Positions 43,326 through 53,699 of a stretch of DNA of 64,000 nt are shown here, piece after piece. The notes under the pieces were generated by a model. It saw nothing but the letters and a program-made list of their open reading frames with translations. It was not told where the DNA came from and did not search any database. A program made the position numbers and the translations under genes. Every line of letters begins with the position of its first letter. Positions within the stretch are counted from its first letter, which is position 1. Source of the stretch: Acheta domesticus (Eukaryota; Arthropoda; Insecta; Orthoptera; Gryllidae); the NCBI GenBank assembly GCA_031308135.1, contig JAHLJT010003656.1, positions 52,491,665 through 52,555,664 of the forward strand, read 5' to 3'.

Positions 43326-46300
43326 CAAAGACCAGATTTTTATGTAATTACATATATTTTGTCTTTCTAGTTACCGTTCTCAAAATTGTAATCTTCGCGA
43401 ATTATCGCCCTCCTAAGACAATATCCAATTTTTTTGTTTCATATTTTTACATATTTAGTACTATATTACATATTTTGCTGTTTCACAATATATTTTCTTA
43501 TTCTATCAATTTCCTTCCATGTTGTTACATATTTTTATGACAAGATGCATCTTTTTTTTAAAAAAATTCGGCATTTCCCCCTACATTATTGGTGAAATCT
43601 AGGTGTCAAAAGTATCACTGACACTCCATTTTGTGGCCTGTAACCTTAATTTCCGAGAAAAATTTGCGACTGCCGACGTGTAACACTTAGATGATAATGT
43701 TGCAAACTCTAGTGTATGTTTGCTCGTCGTAGATATCGCCAGTTTGTACGATGGCTTCTATTGCGACTAGTCTGGCTGCTAAACTACGGTCCTGGATTAC
43801 AATAGACTAGAGTACCCCTGCGAGAACTCTCGCATGGTAAACCCAATGATGTACACATATACTGGTATTTATATACATCATTGGGTAAACCCCACCCTTT
43901 CACTATTCATTTGTCTACGCTTTTCATTAAGATGAAAGTTAGATTCGTAGGCTTCCGCGGCTAAACTGCTCAGCAGTTTAGCTCTGAAGAAGGCCACAGC
44001 AAGATGGCCGAAACGTCAGTAAAACCTACTGAGACGCGGCTCATCCCGGACAGCCAAGAATATAAGATGAAAGTTGTTAATGAAACGTGTTTGTTTAAAA
44101 AGTGTATAAATGAAACTTCGAATGTACTTTTGAATTTAATTCTAATGTATTTACAGAATATCAAACAAAAATAACATTGCAATTGATATTGGAAACAAAT
44201 TTTCAATAAAGGTTTATTCAGCAGAACAGAGAGATGTTATTGGAACAATTCATATTTCTTTAAAAAATCATTTGAAGAAATTATTCAGTCTTCCGTGAGA
44301 GTTAGCTTTTCTCTGTCTTTGATAGTCACAAAACCATTAGAAAAGGTTTTTACTCTTGAGCAAGCCTAGTAAAGAAGTGCGAAATACTGGATCGGGCTAG
44401 TTCAACCCTATTCTTTGCAATATTATTTAACTTTCCTTGATTTGTTAAGAGGAACAGTGGGGGCTTTGGACAGTCAGGGTGCCAGCTTGCTAGGGTGCGG
44501 ATATTGAAAAATTATTTGTATACTAAAAAGTATTGGATTATTTTCTGCGTTCTTACGTATCTCAAGAAAAGCAATTCCGAGCCAAAAAATAATCAAACTA
44601 ATATTTTCACCTTTGAGTACTAAATACCATTTGTTACCATTAGAAACAATTGGGCTTACACTTCACTTCGGTACATGGGAATGTTGCTCAAACGGTGTTT
44701 CCATTATCTTAACGAACTTGAGTTTAACATCAAACGGTATATTATTTACAATGTGAGTTTGCAGCTGGGTGTTGATGTATATACTTCCAGATACCGCCAA
44801 CATTTAAATCCTGCGGTTTGGCTGAGATCGTTTGTAGTTGTCGAGTGACTTGCGTTATTCTTCCCATAATTTTAAATTTATCCAGGTATTGTAGGCTTGC
44901 ACATTTTGATTTTTGTTTTTCATTTATTTCAAGCTATTTTACTGTAGCTAATTTAAAAAGTTTATTCTTTGTGTTGTGCCATAGCACAGGTTTTCCCCTA
45001 CTGCCTCCGCGTACCCGTGCGAGAACTCTCGCATGTTAAACTCCACACTCATCCCTATACTTCTATTTCCATTCTAAGAAGGAAAGTTGTTAACGAAACG
45101 TGTTTCTTTGCTTAAAAATGTATAAAGGTAACTTGCAATGTGCTAACACAGTTTCCAATAAAAATAAAAAGCAATGCAATTGATGTTTAAAGAAATTTTC
45201 AATAAAGATTTATTCAATATCATGGAGAGTTCGGACAATTCACAACACTTCCTTAAAGATATTTGAAGTAATTATTCAATATTTTTTGACAGTTAGCTTT
45301 TCGTGATAGTCACAAAAAATATTAGCTTTTTACTTTTGAGAAAGCTACGTGTCTGAACCCGCTGACTTGAACATTTCATCGAATGATAACGAAAATATTG
45401 GTACAGGTAAAACACAAACAGTCTTCACTCTTCACTGTTCACCCACATCTCTCCACTATTAAGTACACAGCTCTTACAGACCATGGCAAAACGTTAATTG
45501 AATAGTTTCACTACACGCATAAGAAGCAATCTTCATAGGTATCAAGCAACTATAATTGTACTTCTAGTTGTTGCTGGAGAGCAAATCTTGAATTCATGAG
45601 TATGCAAATAAACCTCGTCAGACTGCATAAACTACGGTGTACACAGATAGCGTAAATAAAGATTGACGAATCTAAGCCTTGTAAGCGTGTGGACACAAAA
45701 ATTGCTACCAGCAAGAAGGGTTTAAATAAATATTGAGGTGGCGTTGATAGTATTGAAGCGCGGAACCGTAAATTAAATTGAATGGATCGAGGAATGTCTC
45801 ATCTTGAAGATTATGGTATGAAAAACGTTTTTAAGGCCCTAAAACGCTTGATTTAGGTGTTATTTGACGAAAACTTTAACAAGTGTTGCGGGTTGCATTT
45901 AACTTGAATATTTAGATGCGTTTTTTTTTTTTAAACAAATCCTTCACATTTTTAAAATGAAAGTGCAATTCGTCAAGTCTCCGTGGAATTCTCTTTCTTT
46001 AGAGAAATTATTTATAAAGATTGGTTGCGTGTGAGAGCCGCAACTGAAAGGTATACTACTGAAATAATACAGGAGACGATGAAGCTCTTTCTACTGACGA
46101 GAAACTTGTATGACGCAAAGTGTGCGTCAACTTACGCTCTCCAAAATGATTTTAAAATGTTTGTATTAATTTTAAAATTTATTTAGGATATTTTTTTCTA
46201 AATATAATTCTATGTTATATCAATGGCTAAGTAGAAAATTTTAATATTACATATTATATCTGATTTTACATATTACATATTCTTACAGTTTTCATTGCAT

Positions 46301-46350
46301 ATTTATGTAAATATTTTGATGTTTAATACTACATAATTTTCCAGTCTCTA
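43326..46350. mobile_element. hAT element (TAGAGACCGG family) split by a Helitron
   Basis: The ends are CAAAGACCAGA and, inverted, TAGAGACTGGA. The 8-bp target duplication ACTATTAC flanks both sides (43318-43325 and 46351-46358). The left part (43326-43806) and right part (46080-46350) align in order with the uninterrupted family member at 60320-60971. Without the inserted 2273 bp the element is about 750 bp and codes for nothing recognisable. Confidence 0.88.
43807..46079 (-). mobile_element. Nonautonomous Helitron inserted in the hAT element
   Basis: On the minus strand it runs from 5'-TCGTCTCC (46079) to CTAG-3' (43807), inserted exactly between host A and T with no target duplication. 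A 3' hairpin (TGCGAGAGTTCTCGCA, 43819-43834) lies 8 nt before the CTAG end, as in Helitrons. A second internal hairpin at about 45012-45027 and a repeated segment of about 350 bp (43820-44370 against 45010-45350) suggest two 3' ends in tandem. No Rep/helicase gene is present. Confidence 0.85.
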
Positions 46351-46389
46351 ACTATTACGGTATTCTAATGATGTGCGTCCTCTGTCTGT

Positions 46390-46690
46390 TGCACGCGGTT
46401 AGATCTCTCCCCCTCTTCCAATCGAGACGAATGAAGTGTTATTCGTCGCTTCTTGATCTCTTGATGGGGAACTGACGATTCGTTTGCCAATACATCCAGA
46501 AGATTTTAAAATTTCCTCCAAAAATTTGTGTTTTAGCAGCACCACCTTAGCCGGGACAAGTTTTATGCTATCGTCTGGTCTTCTGACATTTGTGGCAGCA
46601 TAGTGCAAGTAAGTGTGTGTGTAAGGGAGAGGAAAAGACATGGAAGAGAAAGAAAGGAAAGATTGCGCGTGGGCCGTGGCCCATTTCAAA
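46390..46690 (-). repeat. SINE body, minus orientation, 5' head missing
   Basis: GAAAGATTGCGCGTGGGCCGTGGCCC and the preceding purine-rich stretch match 63170-63270 and the inverse of 58100-58140. The tRNA-like head seen in other copies is not recognisable. Confidence 0.6.
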
Positions 46691-46699
46691 GAAATTGTC

Positions 46700-47330
46700 T
46701 GTTTGGTAGTCTATATTCATAACTTCTTAAATGAACTTGACCGCAGATTGTTTAGAACAGACGCAAAATTGTTTATTTCAATAGCCAGGTGCTAAAATGG
46801 AAATTTAAAAAAGCGACGTTTCGAGGACTAATTTTTCCTCATCTTCAGGCTATAAACAGTAAAGAAAGACGATATAATCTAAACATCGGCAAGGACATGA
46901 AATAGTAGTTTTAAAAAAAGGCCCTCGAGACCCGAGCGTCAACCCCCGGGAGGGCGGGGCTGGCGGTGCCCGTGGCACGAGGCAACGCCCCCTGGATATA
47001 GAAAGCTGCCGCACCGATTTGTGACGTCATCATAGGTAGTCCGACCAGCACCCTCTCCACACAGGGTGCTGGTCCGACTGTCGGACAGCTCCGCAGTTCA
47101 CAGTTATACTAGAAACTCTTACTTCGTTTGCAATTACTATTCTGGAAATGTTTTACAAAAGATATGTTCATATTTAATGTTCACATCAGTGAAACGATAC
47201 ACTATATTTATTTGAAGAATCCATAAAAAATTCGTTTGAATGCATTTAACGTGAAGTTTTTTAAGAATGATCGCAAGAACATATTTTTGCAACTACTTTC
47301 CACACCCAAGCATTGCGAGGTGGCTGCGGC
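46700..47330. other. Unassigned, with GC-rich hairpin zone
   Basis: Includes GCGACGTTTCGAGGACTA followed by a CCTCATCTTCAGGC phrase (46815-46850), of the kind found in insect repeats, and a GC-rich patch at 46920-47000. No coding was found. Confidence 0.35.
47038..47079. repeat. 17-bp-arm hairpin
   Basis: AGTCCGACCAGCACCCT and AGGGTGCTGGTCCGACT pair with one mismatch around CTCCACAC. It may be an end of an unrecognised element. Confidence 0.8.
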
Positions 47331-47335
47331 ACGAG

Positions 47336-47750
47336 CAGTGGCGTAGCTAGAGGGGGTAGTGGGGTGGCGCGCCCCGGGTGTCATCAATTAAATTATTTTA
47401 TGGTTGGAATTTTATAATTTAAATCATCTACTTAAAAATGTTATATATCAATAGTTTTCTTTGTTTTAGTAGTTGGAAAATTGTATAGTTGGAATTATAT
47501 AATTTTATGGTTTAGTTAAAAATTATTTAAATGTATTAAGTATACATTTAAATCATAAGCATAGATTATGATTTAATTGCAATTAATCTTAATTACATAG
47601 ATTTTTTAATATATTATAAATAACTCTGATGTGCAATATGTTTGTATTTTTCATAAAATAATGTACAATCAATGCAGCAATAGATAATTGAAGGGAGGGG
47701 TGACACCATTAGCTTCGCCCCAGGTGACACCAGCTGAAGCTACGCCACTG
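47336..47750. mobile_element. hAT-type MITE with CAGTGGCGTAGCT ends
   Basis: The terminal repeats are CAGTGGCGTAGCT and its inverse AGCTACGCCACTG-like, with GGTGTCA sequence just inside both ends. The exact 8-bp target duplication GGCACGAG lies at 47328-47335 and 47751-47758. At 415 bp, the AT-rich centre holds no coding. Confidence 0.93.
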
Positions 47751-47759
47751 GGCACGAGG

Positions 47760-47965
47760 CTGGCTTGAGGGGCGGGCGACACGGCCGAAGCCCCAGGCGT
47801 GCGGGGGCTGGGCGGGGCGTGGCGGGGAGGGGCAGGGTGGTGCGGGGCGGGGCGGGGCGGGGCTGGGCTTGGGCGGCGCTCGGACGCGGAAGCGCCTCGC
47901 ATCCCCCTCCCCCCAGGCCACCGCCCAACCACGCGACGAGGCAGAAGGAGAGATGAGGCGCTGCC
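47760..47965. repeat. GC-rich simple sequence island
   Basis: GGGGCGGGGC-type tract. The Pro/Arg/Gly-rich frames on both strands are artefacts. It may be a CpG-rich promoter remnant, but nothing downstream supports a gene. Confidence 0.6.
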
Positions 47966-48059
47966 GTGTGCATGGCGGGCGAATTCGATCAAAACTTCAG
48001 CTAAGAGTTCGACTCTTGCAACGTCTCCTGAGGGAACCTACACTTCCTTCGGAACTTCA

Positions 48060-48420
48060 CCTGCCACTCTATAAAACGTGTTGCCGCTGCGACGTGGGGA
48101 CTACAGCACAGAAGTACGTACAAGGATAACACTTGAGCTAGTTCGGAACAGAGTTCTGAGACTCATAGCACGTCCTCCGTTTCGGAAACGGTTGAAAGTT
48201 CTCAGGAAGGAACTTAGAGTATAGTATAGAGTCCTTCATTCAATGCTTCAGAAAGCTATCTTTTAATGAAGCATATCAAGACTTTCAAAGCAGCGAAGCA
48301 CTGGCGACGCTTAAACAACTAGCTCGACATGTCCTCACTATAGAACCAAGACGACAAACACTTCTCTCGGACATTTTGAGGGCCTAGTACAACACATTAC
48401 AACAAAACGCAGTCACTAAC
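48060..48420 (+). pseudogene. Possible LINE ORF2 C-terminal relic
   Basis: A shifted reading gives a string like ELVRNRVLRLIARPPFRKRL, then KVLRKEL, resembling the region after the reverse transcriptase in Jockey-group LINEs (a basic, Arg/Leu-rich block after the last RT motifs). No catalytic motif is present and the match is short, so this is tentative. Confidence 0.35.
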
Positions 48421-48429
48421 ATGACTAAA

Positions 48430-49990
48430 CACAGAAGCCTAATGCGCTACTGACCACATGGTCCCACACAAACCCACACCAGCCACATCCATATAGCAGT
48501 TAAACGCGAAATGCCTGCGAACACACTAAAGTACATTAACCTTCGGCGAAGCCGAAAAAGAGAAAAAAAGACGGAGTGGCAGGTGGATGCGGAGACCATG
48601 GCCAAACCATTTCAAATTTTTGCAGTTTTCAAAACTTTAAGAGATTTTAATTAAAAACTGACGTGCGGCATTTTAAAAGCGTGCTTTGCTCTACTCGAGC
48701 AAATAAAATTAAAGGAAAAGTTTGGGGCCATTTTTGAGAAAAATTCGACAATGTTGTAAGGGCAGTACGGGGAAAGGTTATACGTGCAAGCGGCTTTGTA
48801 TAAAGTACTCCTAAAAATTAAAAGATCTGCTTTAAGTTCGCGGGGACGCGTCATCAGCTATAACAAACGGGGAATATTCGCTTTGGTCAAAAGCCTGTAT
48901 GTAGTTCAGGCGCTGGTGTTGTACTCAGATGGAATGTTGAGACCGCTGTGCACTTTTAGGATGATGAGTGGGCTGTATAGATTTGTGGTTCGTGCCAGAG
49001 GCTGAAGCCCTACGGTGGCTCACACGGCCAATGTTCACGGAATGCGGGTTCCGGGGCTGCCTCCAGTTGCAATCAGATGGAGACACGCATTTGCACAACA
49101 ATACGTTTGGACGGTGTTGTGCATCAACTGGCCAAGCGCCATTTTCGAAAAAAAAAAACAAAAAAAAAAACGAGATATGAACGCCATCAGTTGCATTGGA
49201 CCATGTTCTAAGTGTACCCAAAATTTTGGCGCCAAGTCTGTAAAAATAGCCTGATAATTAATGGAAAATGTAAACTCCATCAGTCACATCAGGGATTTTA
49301 TGTTTCGCAACAACCCGCTATAAACCTAGATCTTCGAATCTGCTGTTCTTAATTTCACATTATGCAGGTAAGCCGTAGATATTCCACTCATGTTTGTGTA
49401 GTTTGACGCTTCAATGAATGAAATAATTAAATTACAGTTTTTAGAGCTGAAAATGTAACAAAATCTGAACACGATTATCTCAAAACTTGTATGATGTCGC
49501 ATAGCCGGTTGACACCGTCCGTTTATTCTTGAGCATAGAAGTCACTGGCACAAATGCACAATGTACATTTTTAGGTGATTCGGTTACATTCAAAATACAC
49601 TTCGGTTAGCCCAAGTGATGCTCTCTGTGAGACATCAAAACAAATTACAATGCTCGCCGTGAGACATTAAAATGAATTACTTAACAAAGCATGTCTTACG
49701 CGTCATACGGAGTTGGCACTTAACTGACGGAGGATAGCTGAGCGCGGGATACAGTGAATGTGAATGAGTAGAAGGAACCGTTATGTATACAATGAAACAG
49801 GAATGAATGATGCGTGAAAGAAAAAGGAAAAAAATGTACATAGAGGAAACAAAAACTAAATATTATTTAGGATTAAGAAAAATAGTGAAAATTTGTTAGA
49901 GTTGGTATGCCAAAGTGCAACTATATCCAAACTAAAAAGTTAGATTTAATCTAAAATGAAGTTGGTTTTAGTTAATTATTAAGCTAAGCC
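48430..49990. other. Unassigned intergenic DNA
   Basis: Contains a poly(A)-rich run at 49146-49172 and scattered TTTTTGAGAAAAA motifs of the dispersed families. No gene was recognised. Confidence 0.4.
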
Positions 49991-50049
49991 CTCCCTCTCA
50001 ACTGCTTAAGCCGCAAGGTAGCAGTGCACTGTATCCCACTTGAGCAAAC

Positions 50050-50985
50050 AAATGCCCGCCTCCTCAGGGTGCTGTGGAAGGGGAAATATCAAAGGCTGCA
50101 GTTGATGCGCGCCCCGAGAGCAGCCGCTGGTGAGGTCGCCCGTCGTTGTCCTCGGGTGGGGTGGGGTGGGGGGCTGCAGAAGCCCCACGGCGCCGCGCTT
50201 CGCCCCTCCCCCGCTCCCCGTGACTCATGCGGCGCAGCACGAGCGCCTCTTCCGCCTCCCTCCCCCCTTTACGTCATTTGCGAAGTGAATTTGAAGGCAG
50301 GACGCGCCCCTTCACACGGCGCCTCTGCTGCGCGCCTCTGAGGCTGATGGCGAAGCATGGGTTGAAATGGAGGTGTTCTCACTGGGGCATTGAGTCTCCT
50401 CCTCTGGGGCATCCTTGTTCTACCTGGGGGACAAGTCCCCGGGGTGGGCATCTTGGGCTCTTGGCCTTTATCCTTACCCCCTGACTATGCACAAGGACGT
50501 CGCCGGGAAGGTAACCGGATCCGGCCGGTACCCAGTTTGCCCTCACGGCAACCTTCCCATTCAATGCCTGGGTGGGGCCGCCCTGCCAGCTCAGAGCTAC
50601 TAGCTATCCAGGATAGTACCGGTGTCAACATCACCTGTATGGTAACTCGCCACTCACGTGCGCCGGGACACTGCGTCCCTCCTCTTTGCCCAGAGGATCG
50701 GGCCACTGCCACGACGAAGCCAAGTGCCCATCTGCTGGCCACCCGGATCGAAGCCCGGGGGGCCTGGGGCCCCCAACCCGCCTTCCCACTGCCTACACGT
50801 TAGGCTACCGACCTGAGTGGGGCCGCGAAACTAGACGTACGGGTGGTCGTCTGGGGCACTCGTCGCGGCGTTTTACCCGCTTTGCGATCTTTTTTGTTCG
50901 TCGTCGGCGCAACTCCCCCGCCGACCCCCCCCCCCTTCCGTTGCGTGCGGCGGTCGCAAAGACGTTGCAATGGAATTAAACAAAC
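50050..50985. other. GC-rich island, possibly a retroelement 5' region
   Basis: About 0.9 kb of unusually GC-rich DNA. Positions 50400-50810 have balanced, non-repetitive composition, with frames up to 137 aa on plus and 85 aa on minus and no family motif. GGATCGAAGCCCGG at 50743-50756 looks like a box B. It could be a LINE 5' UTR, an SINE-like piece or a CpG island. I could not decide. Confidence 0.4.
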
Positions 50986-51154
50986 CTAACTCACTGAGAG
51001 CGCTGCTGTCGCGGAATAATTTGAACAGCGCCATGGGAAGGTGCGTACCTCATAGACATCGTAGCGATTGTGATAGGAGCAAGTTCGGTATTGGGAATAA
51101 CGATATGCTCTTTTCGATGCGTGCATTTTTAAACGGTACTAAAATATGGTTTCA

Positions 51155-51345
51155 GGTCTTTAGGTCCACGGACAAAAGGTCTGATGAACAGAACGTCTAT
51201 TGCGAACCAGGTCTAATGCGACATAAGGTCTACGCGACAGAGGGTCTAATACCAAAAGGGGTCAACAATTAGAAGGTTCAATTAATAAGATCTAATAGGC
51301 ATAAACACCGAAGGCCTAACAGATATACAAAGGTGTAATAGCAAA
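51155..51345. repeat. Degenerate 15-20 bp tandem repeat built on AGGTCTAAT
   Basis: At least nine variants of AGGTCTAATNNNACANA follow one another (AGGTCTTTAG, AGGTCTGATG, AGGTCTAATG, AGGTCTACG, GGTCTAATAC, and others). Spacing is irregular, so the array is old. Confidence 0.65.
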
Positions 51346-51455
51346 GTTTCTATTTCTTTATTTTTCAACGCGTGAAAACCTCTGTATTTTAACGATGTCA
51401 ATTATTACTAAAATATACGTAATATAATATGGTTAAGAGTTGTCCCGCGTGTATT

Positions 51456-51576
51456 AAGGCGGCTCCTCACATTCGTTGCTCGGCGAATAGCGAGCAGCCG
51501 CTACTTCCCGAGTGACGAACATAGCTCGTAGCAGCAGCTCGCTGCTCGGCGAATGCCGAATGTGTGGAGCCGCCTT
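51456..51576. mobile_element. Short palindromic MITE-like element
   Basis: The ends are AAGGCGGCTCCTCACATTCG and its inverse (CGAATGTGTGGAGCCGCCTT, one mismatch). The inner halves also pair (GCTCGGCGAATAGCGAGCAG with CTCGCTGCTCGGCGAATGC). Total 121 bp. No clear target duplication. Confidence 0.75.
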
Positions 51577-51899
51577 CAAGTGCACGAACAAATTAATTGC
51601 TCCGAATTCAAATTCAGTGGACATGTTCGCACAGTTTGACTCTTCAGTACGAAATATTACGAGGATAACATCTGTGTTGTTCCTTAATCAATAATTAATT
51701 ATAAATGTTGAAGATGTTTCATGTGAAAACTTTCATGTCTATATTGAAATATACCTTCATCCTTCACTTCGTAATACGTTGTCGTGAGTTTGACCTGTTC
51801 CGAATTTATAGAAAGATGTGGGCGCCAGGAACAGGTGACATAAACTAATACTAACTTTTCCCTATTTAATTCTGTCAAAATTATATGGGCATCCAGCTA

Positions 51900-52960
51900 G
51901 CTTGGGCCGATGGATTCGGATTACATGTATTCGCTATCGCTAAGATAGCCGATTACCTGATCTGCCGACTGTACAGCCTGGCGTGGAATCTGAAATATGG
52001 AAATTCTCTGCTTCCAACTAATTAGAAGCTTATGATTGACAAATGAACAGACTCTTTTCTTTTTCCAAAGAACAAAATTTAACAATTTATTCAATGTTAA
52101 TTTTAACAGATTACTTAATGGCCATGACCCCTTTTAAAAGATATTATTTTAATATACTGCAGTATATGTTACCGTCTTGCCGACCCGCTCGTTCCGAAGA
52201 CGCTTCTCACTTGGCCGATGAATCCGAGTCGCTCTTCTATCTTCTGATCTTGCGCGGTTGCTGAAGTATCCAGTCCACACTGCATAAAATCTAGCTAAGT
52301 TCTTTCCGACGCTTTAGGTTTATAATCTTTCACACGAGTTTAATAAAATACTAATGTTCGAACTATCGTCCGGTGAACACCCAAAACTGCCCAAGTCCGC
52401 GGATGTACTCCGGCCAATAATTTCTAAGTCCGATGACGACTGTTACTTTTCGCACGAAAATGTATAAGTCTCACTTTCAACTACAAGGTCCGCACACTAT
52501 TTGCACTCCACGAAACTCAAGAGCCGAGTTCACGACCTACACTCCACCACTCTGAGTCAGACTGTAACGATCTGCACTCAACGAAGCTCCAAGTCCGAAT
52601 GAATGTTTTTCTGTATTTTGCAACCCTTGATGGGTCGGTAGCGTCTCACGTTCTATTTTTCCAAAACACGGCGGTAAACACCAGAAAGTCTAATTGCCCC
52701 CCGCCAACCCGCTCATTTCTTACAACCCCATGTAGCCGCGCCTTCGTCCGTCATACGTTTTTCGACCAATCACATATTCTTTATTATATCGATCTAGCCA
52801 GCGTTCCGGCACCTACGAGGCTTGCAGCTAGTTTATTTACCTGCCCTGCACCATAGCAACCCTCTGCGCTGGCGTTACTAGGGCCGGATATCGCCATTTT
52901 ACAAGTCCATTTAGTCGCCCCGTATACAACTAATATTATGAATAAACCATGTCCCGTTCT
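51900..52960. other. Unassigned block of moderate GC
   Basis: More GC and more complex than its neighbours, with repeated AAGTCCG words (near 52395, 52430, 52590) and several CACTCCAC or CTGCACTC words. On the minus strand it reads like a promoter or LTR region (AATAAATTGTTAAA near 52090), but no coding or terminal repeats were found. Confidence 0.3.
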
Positions 52961-53289
52961 GGTATATCACAATATTGTTAGAGAAAAATGGCAGCTGGCC
53001 TAGAAAACATGTATCGAAACATTATCCATATAAGGCTAATGTTTTGGTTTTTCACTTTATTTTTTTTATTTGTTACACTCATCCAAAGACGAAGATAAAG
53101 ATGAAAACGAGCAACCTGCAGAGTGCAAATCATCCACTACACTAGCGACCACAGCCCCTTTCAATTTATCCCGTGACCTGAACTGTCCGTCCATGGAATT
53201 GTAGCGGTTCGGGCCATGGCCCCCTTAGGAAGCTCGCGGCAGTGTCTACGTATGAAGGGGCCCTAAATGTCCAAGCAATTTTTAAACAC

Positions 53290-53690
53290 TATTGTGTTTG
53301 TGAGTTAAAGTGCTTCACATGATTTCCAAAGAAGTTTTTCGAAAACTCCGAAATTTTCTGTGAAAAAGAGCTTTGTATTTACAGTAGCGCTTAAATGCCA
53401 TTTTCTTAAAAATGGCTACAATTTTTTCAAAGAAAATTGCCATTTGGGACGAGGTTTTCCTGTTCTTTAATATTCGTAAAATTATATTTCCGTTCTACTA
53501 CTAGGAAACCGAAAAATTAAGAAAATGTCGAGAAAATGTACTTTGGGCGGCGATAGATGGCAGCTGGCAAGAGTACGTGGCAAATCCGAATAGTTAGCCA
53601 AGACGAAAGAAAATAGAAAACTGATACGGGAAAGTCTGTGCTATAGTGTGTTACCACTACTTTATAATTGCAATTCCTTGAGAGTTAGTT
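53290..53690 (+). repeat. Dispersed repeat family A, copy 3
   Basis: Inverse of 3140-3540 over about 400 bp, with GCGGCGATAGATGGCAGC as the best conserved block. Confidence 0.65.
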
Positions 53691-53699
53691 GCAATGTAA

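Noticed and set aside
47669..48129. Overlapping frames on both strands at 47.7-48.1 kb
   Set aside because: Artefacts of GGGGC-rich sequence. No conserved motif.
50390..50803. 137-aa frame as a gene
   Set aside because: No domain, no splice or translation context, and overlapping frames of similar length on the other strand. Kept only as an unassigned GC-rich block.
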